A stretch of 64,000 bases of DNA, taken from Aerococcaceae bacterium DSM 111021 (GTDB taxonomy: Bacteria; Bacillota; Bacilli; Lactobacillales; Aerococcaceae). The notes under the pieces were generated by a model that did no database searches, had not been told where the DNA came from, and worked only from the letters and a program-made list of their open reading frames with translations. A program made the translations under genes and the position numbers. The stretch spans positions 186,001-250,000 of the forward strand of contig JACCEK010000003.1 of assembly GCA_020112395.1 (NCBI GenBank). Direction: 5' to 3'. Positions 28,497 through 37,509 of this stretch are shown one piece after another; positions within the stretch are counted from its first letter, which is position 1; each line of letters opens with the position of its first letter.

Positions 28497-30206
28497 CTAC
28501 TTACTTCGGCGTTTACGAACACCCTTATTTACATCTAATAATACTGGAAGAATCATTGGAGAACGTTGTGTACGCTCAAATAATATTGGTTTAATTTGAT
28601 CGAAGATAATATCACGAATTAACTTTTCGTTGACATTATTTCCATTCTCATTCAAGCCACGATTTATTGCTGATTTCATCGCTTGTTGAATCTCTTGAAT
28701 TAAATCAACCGATTCTCTCATGTAAATAAATCCACGTGACATGATGTCTGGACCACTTATTAATTGTTTGTTTTCATAATCGATAGTTGCTGTAACAATA
28801 ACAAGTCCATCTTCAGAAAGACTCTTACGATCACGTAATACAATATTACCAACATCACCAATACCACTTCCGTCTACATAGACGTCTTGAGCATTAAAGA
28901 AACCGGCTATGCGTGCACTATTTTTTGTTAGCGCAAGCATATCACCATTTTTCATGATGAATGTATTCTCGCGGGGTACACCTGTTAACTCTGCAAGCTT
29001 AGCTTGAATACTTAACATACGATATTCCCCGTGCACTGGCATGAAGTACTTTGGTTTCATTAAGCGAAGCATAAGTAATTGTTCTTGTTGACTACCATGA
29101 CCTGAGGTATGAATGTTATTAACTTTTCCATGAATAACATTCGCTCCAGTTTCTACAAGTTGGTTAATTACACGGTTAACACTTAATGTGTTACCAGGAA
29201 TTGGTGAACTTGAGAAAATCACTGTATCGTTATGCTGAATCGAAATTTGACGGTGTGTACCGTTAGCAATACGACTTAAAGCAGCCATCGGCTCACCTTG
29301 AGATCCCGTACATATGATAATCATTTCGCTGGCAGGGTATTGGTCTAATTGACGACTATCAACAAATAAGTCTAAGCCATAATCATCAATGTATCCTAGT
29401 TCAATACCTGTTTTAATTGAGTTTTCCATACTTCGACCAAAGACAGCAATTTTACGATTTGTTTTGATTGCTGTTTCAACAATTTGTTGAAGACGAGAAA
29501 CATTTGATGCAAACGTCGCAAAGATAACACGACCATCAACACCTTGAATAATGTTATGAATGGATTGCCCAACGACACGCTCTGAAAGTGTGAAAGTTGG
29601 AACTTCAGCATTTGTACTATCACCTAAAAGTAATAAGACACCTTCAGTACCAATTTCAGCCATACGGTGAATATTAGCAGGTTCACCAACTGGCGTAAAA
29701 TCAAATTTATAATCTCCAGTGAAGACAATGTTTCCTTCAGGTGTTTTTACAACAATTCCGTGTGCTTCTGGAATTGAGTGAACTGTTCGGTAGAAGCTAA
29801 TAGATAATTTACGGAAATTAACGACTGTATCTTCGTTATACTCAGTAATTTGAGCATCACGTAATAGACCGCTCTCTTGTAGTTTATCGCGAATTAACGC
29901 AGCAGCAAGTGGGTCAGCATAAATCGGTACGTTAATTTGTTGTAAAAGATAACTAATACCACCAATATGGTCTAAATGGCCATGACTAATAAAAAGGCCC
30001 TTAACTTTATGACGGTTTTCTAAAAGGTATTGATAGTCATTAATAACGTAATCGATACCTAATAATTCATCTTCTGGGAAGAGAATACCGCAGTCTAAAA
30101 TAACAATTTCATCTTGGAATTGGACACCATACATGTTTTTTCCAATTTCACCTAATCCACCAATGGCGAATACGCCGACTTCATTGTTTCTAAGATTTAC
30201 TGCCAT
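28497..30206 (-). CDS. rnjA: Ribonuclease J1
   Basis: A 569-residue metallo-beta-lactamase/beta-CASP ribonuclease with 5'-3' exonuclease and endonuclease activity, central to mRNA decay and rRNA maturation in Firmicutes. The zinc motif is [10 protein letters not shown] near residue 75, with [11 protein letters not shown] and FTGDYKFD following. The beta-CASP region includes [18 protein letters not shown] and [10 protein letters not shown], then the MPVHGEYRM motif. I call it J1 because it directly follows rpoY (TAG then ATG with no gap), the usual context of rnjA. Confidence 0.93.
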   Translation of the reverse strand: MAVNLRNNEVGVFAIGGLGEIGKNMYGVQFQDEIVILDCGILFPEDELLGIDYVINDYQYLLENRHKVKGLFISHGHLDHIGGISYLLQQINVPIYADPLAAALIRDKLQESGLLRDAQITEYNEDTVVNFRKLSISFYRTVHSIPEAHGIVVKTPEGNIVFTGDYKFDFTPVGEPANIHRMAEIGTEGVLLLLGDSTNAEVPTFTLSERVVGQSIHNIIQGVDGRVIFATFASNVSRLQQIVETAIKTNRKIAVFGRSMENSIKTGIELGYIDDYGLDLFVDSRQLDQYPASEMIIICTGSQGEPMAALSRIANGTHRQISIQHNDTVIFSSSPIPGNTLSVNRVINQLVETGANVIHGKVNNIHTSGHGSQQEQLLMLRLMKPKYFMPVHGEYRMLSIQAKLAELTGVPRENTFIMKNGDMLALTKNSARIAGFFNAQDVYVDGSGIGDVGNIVLRDRKSLSEDGLVIVTATIDYENKQLISGPDIMSRGFIYMRESVDLIQEIQQAMKSAINRGLNENGNNVNEKLIRDIIFDQIKPILFERTQRSPMILPVLLDVNKGVRKRRSK

Positions 30207-30422
30207 CTAAGGTTTCACAACCTCGAAGTCAGGATTCTGTTCTTTTTCGTATTCCAAAAACTCTCCTGATATTTCAGTGATGTGTTCGATCATGTATGGT
30301 GTGTTTTCAGTTAAGTACTCACGAACTTCACTAATTGCATTTGCTTCCACGAACATTGAATGTGTGGCTTCACGACGAGGTGCTTCCTTTTTTGATTCTT
30401 GATAAAAAACTTTAAATATCAT
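30207..30422 (-). CDS. rpoY: RNA polymerase epsilon subunit RpoY
   Basis: A 71-residue protein of the DUF1447/RpoY family, the small accessory subunit bound near the beta' secondary channel of Firmicutes RNA polymerase. The sequence IFKVFYQESKKEAPRREATHS and the central EAN-AISEVREYLTENTPYMIEHI match family members. ATG follows AAAGGAGC on the minus strand. It is contiguous with rnjA, an arrangement conserved across the phylum, linking transcription and RNA decay. Confidence 0.94.
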   Translation of the reverse strand: MIFKVFYQESKKEAPRREATHSMFVEANAISEVREYLTENTPYMIEHITEISGEFLEYEKEQNPDFEVVKP

Positions 30423-30770
30423 TTAAATTGCTCCTTTTCATTGATTTGTTTTCAAACGAGTAGTGAATATATTGAATTCACAGCTATTACCATTTTATCA
30501 CATTCATTATTTCAAGTATATCCCAATTTAGTTTCTTTCACATAGAAAAGAAAGTTCAAAGCAATTGAGAAAACTGTTTTAATGCGGAGTGGGGTAATTT
30601 TTTATTGGAAAACTGATCTTGTTAATCTAATACTTCATATTAACCATTCTAGACATAAATAGTCAAATATTTGAGAGCAAAATAATTATTTTTATTAAAG
30701 TGAAAATAAATTAATGGAAACGAGCATTTTTTACGTATATATATATAGGCTAGTTTAAAGGAGTGAGAAA
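30423..30770. other. Divergent gap between rpoY and comGA with candidate SigX box
   Basis: This 348-base AT-rich gap must hold the minus-strand rpoY promoter (not confidently located) and the comG promoter. TACGTATA at 30732-30739, preceded by six T residues, has one mismatch to the streptococcal and lactococcal late-competence box TACGAATA recognised by SigX/ComX, and sits 31 bases before the comGA start, as a -10 element should. No gene or RNA is evident elsewhere in it. Confidence 0.45.
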
Positions 30771-31820
30771 ATGATTGAAGGTGATGCAAAACGATTAATA
30801 CAAGCGGCTGTGAATCAAGAAGTATCTGATATTCATATTTTACCAACCAAAAAGGCATATGCAATTCATTTTAGAACGAATGGGCGCTTGTCTTTATATG
30901 AGGAGAAATCCATCGACTGGGGTAAACGATTGATTAGTCATTTTAAGTATTTGGCTAATATGGATGTAGGTGAAAAGAGAAGGCCACAATCAGGGTCAAC
31001 AGCCTTAATGATTGAGGAAGAAAATGTAGAACTAAGATTTTCAACAATTACGAATGTGCTTTTGTACGAATCAATTGTCATTAGAGTGCTTAAAGCTCAA
31101 AAACGTAGTAATAATCAAGTCATAACATATTTTCCTGAAGATATTGATTTATTAAGAACGTTAACCCAACGAAAAAGTGGTTTGATCTTATTCTCTGGGC
31201 CAGTAGGTTCAGGAAAAACTACAACTATTTATCAATTGTTACGTGAGTTAATTCAACAAGAATCTCTACAAATAATAACAATGGAAGACCCAGTGGAGAT
31301 ATTCGAGGAGCAATTTTTGCAGACTGAAGTGAATGAAAAAGCAGGCATTACATATGATTTATTAATTAAATCTTCGCTTCGCCATCACCCCGATGTATTA
31401 ATGATCGGTGAGATTCGCGATGAAGAGACAGCTAGGATGGCTGTAAGAGGCGCATTAACAGGACACTTAATGATAGCCACGATTCATGCCAAAAACACGC
31501 TAGGTGTCATCGCAAGGTTACAGGAGTTGAGTATTAGCGATGAACAACTTCGTCAAACTTTAATTGGTGTCATATCACAACGATTGGTACCTAGATATTG
31601 TTATCAATGTCAATCAGCATGTCGATTAGATTGTCAGGATAAGAAGCAAAATCAAAAGAGAGCAGCAATATTTGAAATATTAGCTAAAGACTCATTGAAC
31701 AGCGTATTACATAATAATCACACTTATATTGAATACGATTCCTTAAATGACAAATTACGAAAGGCATGGGCATATGGATACATTGATGAAGCAACCTATA
31801 CAAAATTCGAAATTATCTAA
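30771..31820 (+). CDS. comGA: Competence pilus assembly ATPase ComGA
   Basis: A 349-residue PulE/PilB-type secretion ATPase that powers assembly of the DNA-uptake pilus. The Walker A is FSGPVGSGKTTTIYQLL near residue 142, the Asp box ITMEDPVEIFE, and Walker B with HPDVLMIGEIRDEETARMAVRGALTGH near 208, followed by ATIHAKN. Near the C-terminus RYCYQCQSACRLDCQ gives a cysteine cluster like the zinc site of related ATPases. RBS AAAGGAGTGAG is strong. It leads the comG operon, and comGB begins within its last codons. Confidence 0.95.
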   Translation: MIEGDAKRLIQAAVNQEVSDIHILPTKKAYAIHFRTNGRLSLYEEKSIDWGKRLISHFKYLANMDVGEKRRPQSGSTALMIEEENVELRFSTITNVLLYESIVIRVLKAQKRSNNQVITYFPEDIDLLRTLTQRKSGLILFSGPVGSGKTTTIYQLLRELIQQESLQIITMEDPVEIFEEQFLQTEVNEKAGITYDLLIKSSLRHHPDVLMIGEIRDEETARMAVRGALTGHLMIATIHAKNTLGVIARLQELSISDEQLRQTLIGVISQRLVPRYCYQCQSACRLDCQDKKQNQKRAAIFEILAKDSLNSVLHNNHTYIEYDSLNDKLRKAWAYGYIDEATYTKFEII

Positions 31821-32841
31821 AGAGTTGAAAATACCTAAGAATTTACAGCCTTACTTGTTAAAAACATTGAGTGAGTTATTACAAGAAGGGTTTTCAATTC
31901 ATCAAAGTTTGCACTTTATGCGAATCTTAATGAAGAAACAAACTAAAGCAATTGATTATATTATATCCCAATTGGAAAAAGGAATGTCACTTGAAAGTTC
32001 TTTAGAACCTCTAGGGTATTCCAACGCTCTCATCGCTCAATTGTTTTATGCTCAGCGTCAAGGTAGGTTTATTGATTCTCTATTAGATGCTAGCAACCAG
32101 CTACAAGAAGCTCAAAAATATAGACAAAAACTCATTAAAACATTAATCTATCCCATATTTCTAGGTATAGGATTAGTAGGAATGTTATTCGCAATGCGTT
32201 TGTTCCTACTTCCACAAGTCACAAGTTTTATCTCTCAAGAAGTGTATGATGAACAATTTTTTGTTCGTGTATTAGTTCGTTTCTTTACTTATCTACCTCA
32301 AATCTTTGGAATCTTACTAGCCATCGTGTTAATTATTTATGGTTGTGTCGATTTGTATTTGTTAAAACAAACAGAAATGAAACGCTACCAGATTTTGACA
32401 CGAATTCCAGGACTAAAGAAATGGGTAAGGAGTTATAGTTCATATAAAGTTTCCAAAGAAATTGGTCATTTCTTTACTGGAGGGTATTCAATCCAACAAA
32501 CAATTACAGTTTTAGTAGATTACCCAATCGATCCATTTTTGAGCGAAATAGCGAATGAGATAAAGAAAGGCATGTTAAAAGGGGAAGACTTAGCAGTCAT
32601 CCTTGAAGACTTAGATATTTTTACCAAAGAATTACCTTTAGTGATATACCAAGGAGAATTAACGAGTCAAACTGCTCAAAAATGCAGCTTATACTCTCAA
32701 AAAGTGTACTCAGATTTGATGAATGATATTCAAGCCAAACTTACTTTAGTGCAACCGGTATTATTCATCATAATTGGCGTATTAGTGATGTCGATGTATT
32801 TACTTATGATGTTACCAATGTTAACGATGCAAGGAATATGA
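31774..32841 (+). CDS. comGB: Competence pilus membrane platform protein ComGB
   Basis: A PulF/GspF-family inner-membrane platform of 355 residues, with repeated GspF-like cytoplasmic domains (PYLLKTLSELLQEGFSIHQSLHFM and SKEIGHFFTGGYSIQQTITVL) and three hydrophobic segments near residues 120, 180 and the C-terminus. The start overlaps comGA by 47 bases; I favour ATG 31774, with AAGG at 31761, over the further upstream ATG 31747, which has no binding site. ATG 31786 is also possible. Confidence 0.9.
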   Translation: MDTLMKQPIQNSKLSKELKIPKNLQPYLLKTLSELLQEGFSIHQSLHFMRILMKKQTKAIDYIISQLEKGMSLESSLEPLGYSNALIAQLFYAQRQGRFIDSLLDASNQLQEAQKYRQKLIKTLIYPIFLGIGLVGMLFAMRLFLLPQVTSFISQEVYDEQFFVRVLVRFFTYLPQIFGILLAIVLIIYGCVDLYLLKQTEMKRYQILTRIPGLKKWVRSYSSYKVSKEIGHFFTGGYSIQQTITVLVDYPIDPFLSEIANEIKKGMLKGEDLAVILEDLDIFTKELPLVIYQGELTSQTAQKCSLYSQKVYSDLMNDIQAKLTLVQPVLFIIIGVLVMSMYLLMMLPMLTMQGI

Positions 32842-32857
32842 AAGGAAAATGATATCT

Positions 32858-33163
32858 ATGAAAAAAATTGTGAAGTTGAATAAACGCGGTTTTACCTTAA
32901 TAGAAATGTTAATTGTGTTGGTGGTAGTCAGTCTTCTAATGGCAATAATTATACCAAACGTAGCGGGGCAACGAGATAATATTGATGAACAAGCTCGCAT
33001 CAACATTGCTGAAATAATTGAAACCCAATCTAGTACTTATCAGATTGTGAATGGTGGAGAAGTACCATCTTTAGAGGTGTTATTCGAGGAAGGTTACATC
33101 ACTGCTCGACAATTAGATGAGGCTACAAAGTTATTAAATGAATCAACTACTGGTAATGAATAA
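32858..33163 (+). CDS. comGC: Major competence pseudopilin ComGC
   Basis: A 101-residue class III prepilin. The leader KIVKLNKRG is cleaved before FTLIEMLIVLVVVSLLMAIIIPNV, by the prepilin peptidase ComC (not in this window). The conserved Glu at mature position 5 is present. The start ATG 32858 is 11 bases after AAAGGA; ATG 32849 in frame is too close. It is expected to be the main subunit of the competence pilus. Confidence 0.93.
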   Translation: MKKIVKLNKRGFTLIEMLIVLVVVSLLMAIIIPNVAGQRDNIDEQARINIAEIIETQSSTYQIVNGGEVPSLEVLFEEGYITARQLDEATKLLNESTTGNE

Positions 33164-33174
33164 GACTAAAAAGA

Positions 33175-33606
33175 ATGAACAAAAAAGGGTATACACTTAT
33201 TGAATCGTTAATTGTTCTAGTAATCATCTCAGGAATGAGTCTCATTCTTATGATTCAGCCGGACGTAAATATAACAAAACAGATAGAAAGTCGCATGTTT
33301 TTCGATGAAGTCATGAGTCATTTAAAACGTGCACAACAATTAGCTATACTTCAAAGAACAATTATTTCAGTCGAATTTCATGCTAGTTTAAATCAATTAA
33401 GAATTAGAGATATTTATAGTCAAGAAAGGATAGCTACCATCGATGCTCCGGATCATATTGAGTTTTTAACGCCGTTTATGTTTTGGTATTTACAAAGTGG
33501 GAGTGTTGATTATTTTAGAACAGTGAGCTTTTATGACTCAAATATTGAAGAACGTATTTACTTAGTATTTCAGTTAGGGAATGGTCAATTTGAATTACAA
33601 AGATAA
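33175..33606 (+). CDS. comGD: Competence minor pseudopilin ComGD
   Basis: A 143-residue pseudopilin with the leader MNKKG cleaved before YTLIESLIVLVIISGMSLILM. The C-terminal part is a beta-rich globular region. Position third-to-fourth in the operon and prepilin motif identify it as ComGD. Its end overlaps the next gene by 26 bases. Confidence 0.85.
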   Translation: MNKKGYTLIESLIVLVIISGMSLILMIQPDVNITKQIESRMFFDEVMSHLKRAQQLAILQRTIISVEFHASLNQLRIRDIYSQERIATIDAPDHIEFLTPFMFWYLQSGSVDYFRTVSFYDSNIEERIYLVFQLGNGQFELQR

Positions 33607-33943
33607 AGGTGGGTTTTCAATGATTGAAACAATTATAGGCTTTTTCTTATTTAGCTCAATGATGATTCTATATTTACCCGCTTTTCATAATGAATTGAAA
33701 CGAATGGATGACGTATCTCAAATAAGTCAAACGTGGCGATTGTTTTCGGAACTTGTGGATGTAAGTTTAGATGAAGAAATGAATGAAAAAGCGAAACAAG
33801 CTGTGAATGAGCAATTAATCTTAACTTGGGAAGAATTTAATGATGAAGTGGTTACTAATTTTGAATGTGATTTAAGTTACTGCTATATATCTTTGGAAGG
33901 TGGAAGTGAGTTGTATGTTGAAATTCACGAGATTACGTTTTAA
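33581..33943 (+). CDS. comGE: Competence minor pseudopilin ComGE
   Basis: A 120-residue protein with a class III leader ending KGG before FSMIETIIGFFLFSSMMILYL, with the +5 Glu retained. The start is not certain: GTG/ATG candidates lie inside comGD, and the internal ATG at 33620 (SMIET) is too late. Overlap with both neighbours supports translational coupling. The name is by position in the operon. Confidence 0.75.
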   Translation: MVNLNYKDKGGFSMIETIIGFFLFSSMMILYLPAFHNELKRMDDVSQISQTWRLFSELVDVSLDEEMNEKAKQAVNEQLILTWEEFNDEVVTNFECDLSYCYISLEGGSELYVEIHEITF

Positions 33944-34355
33944 AAAAGGCTTTACTCTGATCGAAGTTTTAATTAGTCTCTTCATTCTTAGTCTGTTTAT
34001 GCACTCACTCATGTTAATTTATGATAGTTATAACCGAGTAGAAACGGAAATTCGCACTGACCATAGTGCGGATTTCTTACATTTTATAACACTTATCGAG
34101 TTAGAATTAAATAATTACATTATTATCGAGATAGAACCAGAAATCATTCGGATAGAAAACAAGGGCACACATAAAGCAAGTCGAATAATAAAGCAAAACA
34201 ATAAAATTTATATAGCACCTGGACATCAACCTTTATTGTATGACGTTTATGATTGGCAGTTGGTTCAGATTTTTGACAAGTTAAGCATGACTGTGACGTT
34301 TAATAATGGTCAGGTTTTTTCAGGGGTGATATCCCTTGAGAACATCGAGGAGTAA
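33915..34355 (+). CDS. comGF: Competence minor pseudopilin ComGF
   Basis: A 146-residue pseudopilin: leader MLKFTRLRFKKG, then FTLIEVLISLFILSLFMHSLMLIYDSY. The second half carries the ComGF-type beta strands (FLHFITLIELELNNY, KIYIAPGHQPLLYDVYDWQLVQI and VTFNNGQVFSGVI). I choose ATG 33915 within the end of comGE; GTG 33900 is the alternative. The end overlaps the start region of comGG. Confidence 0.83.
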   Translation: MLKFTRLRFKKGFTLIEVLISLFILSLFMHSLMLIYDSYNRVETEIRTDHSADFLHFITLIELELNNYIIIEIEPEIIRIENKGTHKASRIIKQNNKIYIAPGHQPLLYDVYDWQLVQIFDKLSMTVTFNNGQVFSGVISLENIEE

Positions 34356-34359
34356 AGGG

Positions 34360-35145
34360 ATGAAGCACAATAAACAAGGGATGGTCATGGTTTACGTTAT
34401 TGTATTTATATTAATTAGCCAATTAGTGTATTGGGGTTTGTTGAGACTGAATCAATTAAATATAACCCGGTATTTAAATTTCGATGATCACTATACCGCT
34501 AGAATCCAAGAGGAGATGATAACGAATCTTCTCCCAGCAAAAAACCAGACGGATGCTTTAAATTTTGAAGACCAGCTTATGATGCGATTGAATGATCATT
34601 TAAATTTAAAAATGCCAAATAATATTCTTGAGTGGCTCGATACAACGGAGCAATTCGCAGTAGCGCAGTTAAATAACAACGATCAATATGAACAAGTGTA
34701 TGTGTACACACAAAACGTATATATGCCTGAGGATGTACTTGAGTACTGTAGTCTATTTACAACAGTAAGTTGTAACGGCATCTTATTGGATACGAATCAG
34801 CCGGTGAAATTTGATTATCAAGACAACCAAATAGAGCAAAACACATACCAAGATTTGGAAGAGTTATTTGAAGTTGTAGAAAACTCTTTAAAAGAGCAAT
34901 CTTTTAGGTTGATTAAAAATGATGGCTATCATCGTATCTATCAATGGATACCTGAAGATATTCATCCTATGAGTATGACGACTAATCACGGTGTAACAAG
35001 TTATTCCCGCTTGAATGGTTCTGAATCAATGTCGACTGAATTAAACCAAAGGGCTTTTAGTCGTAACGAACAAAGTGAAAGAGTCCGGTTAAATTATGCA
35101 ATTCATTGGAACGGTTATCTTTTTGAAAGAGAAATCCAAGAGTAA
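34360..35145 (+). CDS. comGG: ComGG-like pilus protein, unusually long
   Basis: The seventh gene of the operon: a short basic N-terminus (KHNKQG), one hydrophobic helix (MVMVYVIVFILISQLVYWGLLRL) and a soluble remainder, as in ComGG and type IV pilus PilX/GspK-like minor pilins. At 261 residues it is about twice the usual 100-130. The extra part has two cysteines (YCSLFTTVSC), possibly a disulfide outside the membrane. GAGGAG at 34347-34352 fixes ATG 34360. Identity is mainly by position; similarity to other ComGG cannot be seen by eye. Confidence 0.65.
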   Translation: MKHNKQGMVMVYVIVFILISQLVYWGLLRLNQLNITRYLNFDDHYTARIQEEMITNLLPAKNQTDALNFEDQLMMRLNDHLNLKMPNNILEWLDTTEQFAVAQLNNNDQYEQVYVYTQNVYMPEDVLEYCSLFTTVSCNGILLDTNQPVKFDYQDNQIEQNTYQDLEELFEVVENSLKEQSFRLIKNDGYHRIYQWIPEDIHPMSMTTNHGVTSYSRLNGSESMSTELNQRAFSRNEQSERVRLNYAIHWNGYLFEREIQE

Positions 35146-35174
35146 TCAATGAATAAATCGCTGTGTGAACGATT

Positions 35175-35220
35175 AACGAGTTACATATAAGACAGAAGTA
35201 TGCGGATTACTCTCGTTTTT
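35175..35220 (+). terminator. Possible weak terminator of the comG operon
   Basis: AACGAG (35175-35180) pairs with CTCGTT (35212-35217), followed by T residues to 35220. The stem is short with a large loop, so this is tentative. Confidence 0.35.
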
Positions 35221-35279
35221 AGACAAGGATTTCTTCTTTAGCCGAATAAAGGCCTCTTGTTTAATATTTGAGTTATATT

Positions 35280-35288
35280 TGATATAAT
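35280..35288 (+). promoter_or_regulatory. Extended -10 promoter of pepP
   Basis: TGATATAAT (35280-35288) is an extended -10 element, 30 bases before the start codon; the -35 region is not consensus. Confidence 0.6.
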
Positions 35289-35318
35289 ACAACTATTGAT
35301 GTAGAAAGAGGGCATAGT

Positions 35319-36383
35319 ATGAAGAATAGAATTAGTGAATTAAGAGAAGAAATGAACAATCTTAACGTAGATGCATTTTTAGTAACAACACCAAAAAATG
35401 TACGCTACTTATCAACATTTACAGGATCAGCAGGTTTAATCTTAATTACTCCTGAACATAATTATTTTATAACTGACTTTCGTTATACAGACCAAGCTCA
35501 GGAGCAAGCTAAAGGCTTCGATATCATTATCCATAAAGGTAAGATGTACAATGAAATAAATGAATTACTTAATGCAGAAGAAGTACAATCAATGGGGATT
35601 GAAGCGAATGACATGAATGTTTCTACTTACTCTCATTTAAGTGAATTATTTGAGCCCATGTTAGTTCAAACAGAAGGGGTTATCGAAACGATTCGTGAAG
35701 TAAAAGATGAAGCCGAAATAGCAATAATACGCGAAGCATGTGAGATCACTGACCAAGCATTTGAGCATATCTTAACATTTATCAAGCCAGGAATAACTGA
35801 AATTGAAGTTGCGAATGAACTTGACCGATATCTTAAAGGTAAAGGTGCATCTGGTATGTCATTTGATACAATTGTTGCGAGTGGCGTAAGATCATCGATG
35901 CCTCATGGAGTAGCAAGTGATAAAGTCATTGAACATGGTGATTTTGTTACACTTGATTTTGGATGCTATTTTAAAGGATATACGTCTGACATGACACGTA
36001 CGATTGCCGTAGGTGAAGTTGATCCAAAGTTAGAAGAAATATATAACATCGTTTTAGAAGCTCATAATCGTGTAATTGCTAGTACCAAAGCAGGCATGAC
36101 TGGAAAAGAAGTAGATGCTTTAGCACGAGACTATATTTCTGAAAAGGGATATGGACCAAACTTTGGACATACGACTGGTCATGGAATTGGTTTAGATGTT
36201 CATGAAGGGCCAGCTATAGCAGGAAGAAACGAAAAACCTCTGGTTGTAAACAACATTATTACGAATGAACCTGGTATTTATGTATCAGGACTTGGTGGTG
36301 TTCGTATTGAAGATGATCTTATTGTTAAAGAAGACGGAGTAGAAAGTTTAAATCGTAGTCCTAAAAATTTAATAATTGTATAG
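35319..36383 (+). CDS. pepP: M24-family Xaa-Pro peptidase
   Basis: A 354-residue metallopeptidase that removes the residue N-terminal to proline (aminopeptidase P or prolidase type; the two are not separable here). The creatinase-like N-domain covers about 1-125. The catalytic pita-bread domain holds all five metal ligands: D in TLDFGCYFKG, D in YTSDMTRTIAVG, H in FGHTTGHGIGLDVHEGP, E in ITNEPGIYV and E in GGVRIEDDLIV. RBS AGAGGGC. In Bacillus the next gene would be efp; here it is asp23. Confidence 0.93.
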   Translation: MKNRISELREEMNNLNVDAFLVTTPKNVRYLSTFTGSAGLILITPEHNYFITDFRYTDQAQEQAKGFDIIIHKGKMYNEINELLNAEEVQSMGIEANDMNVSTYSHLSELFEPMLVQTEGVIETIREVKDEAEIAIIREACEITDQAFEHILTFIKPGITEIEVANELDRYLKGKGASGMSFDTIVASGVRSSMPHGVASDKVIEHGDFVTLDFGCYFKGYTSDMTRTIAVGEVDPKLEEIYNIVLEAHNRVIASTKAGMTGKEVDALARDYISEKGYGPNFGHTTGHGIGLDVHEGPAIAGRNEKPLVVNNIITNEPGIYVSGLGGVRIEDDLIVKEDGVESLNRSPKNLIIV

Positions 36384-36456
36384 CACTTTCTTAAGAATTC
36401 CGCTACAATAAGAAAAATACGTACATTAATGAGTAAAGTATAGAAGGAGGGCTATT

Positions 36457-36885
36457 ATGGCTAAAATAACCGAAGTACCATTTGAAACACAAGCTACAGA
36501 AAATTTAGGCGAAATTAAAATTACTACAGGTGTCTTAGAATCAATCGCAGCTCAAGCGGCAAGTGAGATTGAAGGGGTTGTATCTAAAGTGACTGGCTTC
36601 CAAAAAGAAGTAGGGAACTTTTTAGGTATGGACCGTGACCGTATCAACACAAAAATTACAACAGAAAGCGATGCGATTATTGTTGATGTAGAAATTCGTG
36701 TTCTTTATGGATTCTCAGTTCCTGACATTGCCATTGCAATTCAAGATAAAGTGAAAGAACAAATTTTATTTATGACAGATTTAGCGGTTCAGGAAGTAAA
36801 TGTTCATGTCTTATCTGTTGAAACAGAGCCAGCAGAGTACATGTCAGATGAGCAAGTAGAAGAATTTGGTGAAGACTTTGAGTAA
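36457..36885 (+). CDS. yqhY: Asp23/Gls24 family envelope-stress protein (YqhY)
   Basis: A 142-residue Asp23-family protein: GEIKITTGVLESIAAQAASEIEGVVSKVTGF at the N-terminus and VDVEIRVLYGFSVPDIAIAIQDKVKEQI in the middle are diagnostic. YqhY genes sit with nusB and the acc genes in many Firmicutes and have been connected with acetyl-CoA carboxylase activity in Bacillus. The gene follows AAGGAGGG and overlaps the beginning of nusB. Confidence 0.92.
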   Translation: MAKITEVPFETQATENLGEIKITTGVLESIAAQAASEIEGVVSKVTGFQKEVGNFLGMDRDRINTKITTESDAIIVDVEIRVLYGFSVPDIAIAIQDKVKEQILFMTDLAVQEVNVHVLSVETEPAEYMSDEQVEEFGEDFE

Positions 36886-37333
36886 GAAAGTTGTTAAACG
36901 TCGTGAAGTTCGACAAATTGTTGTTCAGACACTTTATCAAATGATTTCTGCTCATAAGAACTTAGATATCAACGAAGCAGTTGATTATGCATTAGAAGCA
37001 GGAGTTTTCCCAGAAGAAGGTTATGATGGGATAAATAATGATTATTTCTATGAATTAATAGAAGGAGTTCGCTCTAAAGAAGCTGAAATTGATAAACTTA
37101 TTGAGCCATATTTAACTGGTTGGAGTTTAAATCGTATTGCTCGAATTGATTTAATCATTTTACGTATTGCTTTCTTTGAGATATTTTTCATCTCAGAAGA
37201 GGAAGTTCCTAATAACGTAGCAGCCGACGAGGCAATAGAATTGAGTAAATTCTTTAGTGATGATAAATCACGTCAATTCATTAGTGGGGTTGTCGCAAAA
37301 GTTCTTGAGGATCAGAAAACTGAAAAAGATTAA
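36878..37333 (+). CDS. nusB: Transcription antitermination factor NusB
   Basis: NusB with NusE binds boxA RNA in rRNA leader regions. The 151-residue helical protein has KRREVRQIVVQTLYQM at the N-terminus and LTGWSLNRIARIDLIILRIAFFEI, VAADEAIELSKFFSDDKSRQFISGVV towards the end, all conserved. I take TTG 36878 (giving MSKKVVKRR); TTG 36866 and GTG 36869 in frame are alternatives and no strong ribosome binding site decides. It overlaps yqhY by 8 bases, so translational coupling is likely. Confidence 0.93.
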   Translation: MSKKVVKRREVRQIVVQTLYQMISAHKNLDINEAVDYALEAGVFPEEGYDGINNDYFYELIEGVRSKEAEIDKLIEPYLTGWSLNRIARIDLIILRIAFFEIFFISEEEVPNNVAADEAIELSKFFSDDKSRQFISGVVAKVLEDQKTEKD

Positions 37334-37336
37334 ATG

Positions 37337-37372
37337 AAAAAACGCTATCTATTTTTGGATAAGCGTTTTTTA
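37337..37372 (+). terminator. Terminator after nusB
   Basis: AAAAACGCT..ATC (from 37337) pairs with GAT..AGCGTTTTT (to 37370), with a small bulge and five-base loop, ending in a T run. Confidence 0.75.
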
Positions 37373-37466
37373 TTCTGAACAATATAAGAGGGTTAATTCA
37401 AATTTGCGAATAAAGTATGAATAATATTTGTTAAAATGTCGCGTAACAAGACAAAGTATTATTCTG

Positions 37467-37475
37467 TGATATAAT
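37467..37475 (+). promoter_or_regulatory. Extended -10 promoter of the DUF1002 gene
   Basis: TGATATAAT (37467-37475) is an extended -10, 34 bases before the start codon; no good -35 is present. Confidence 0.6.
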
Positions 37476-37509
37476 CAATGTACATAAAACTTATAAATGG
37501 GGTATATAT

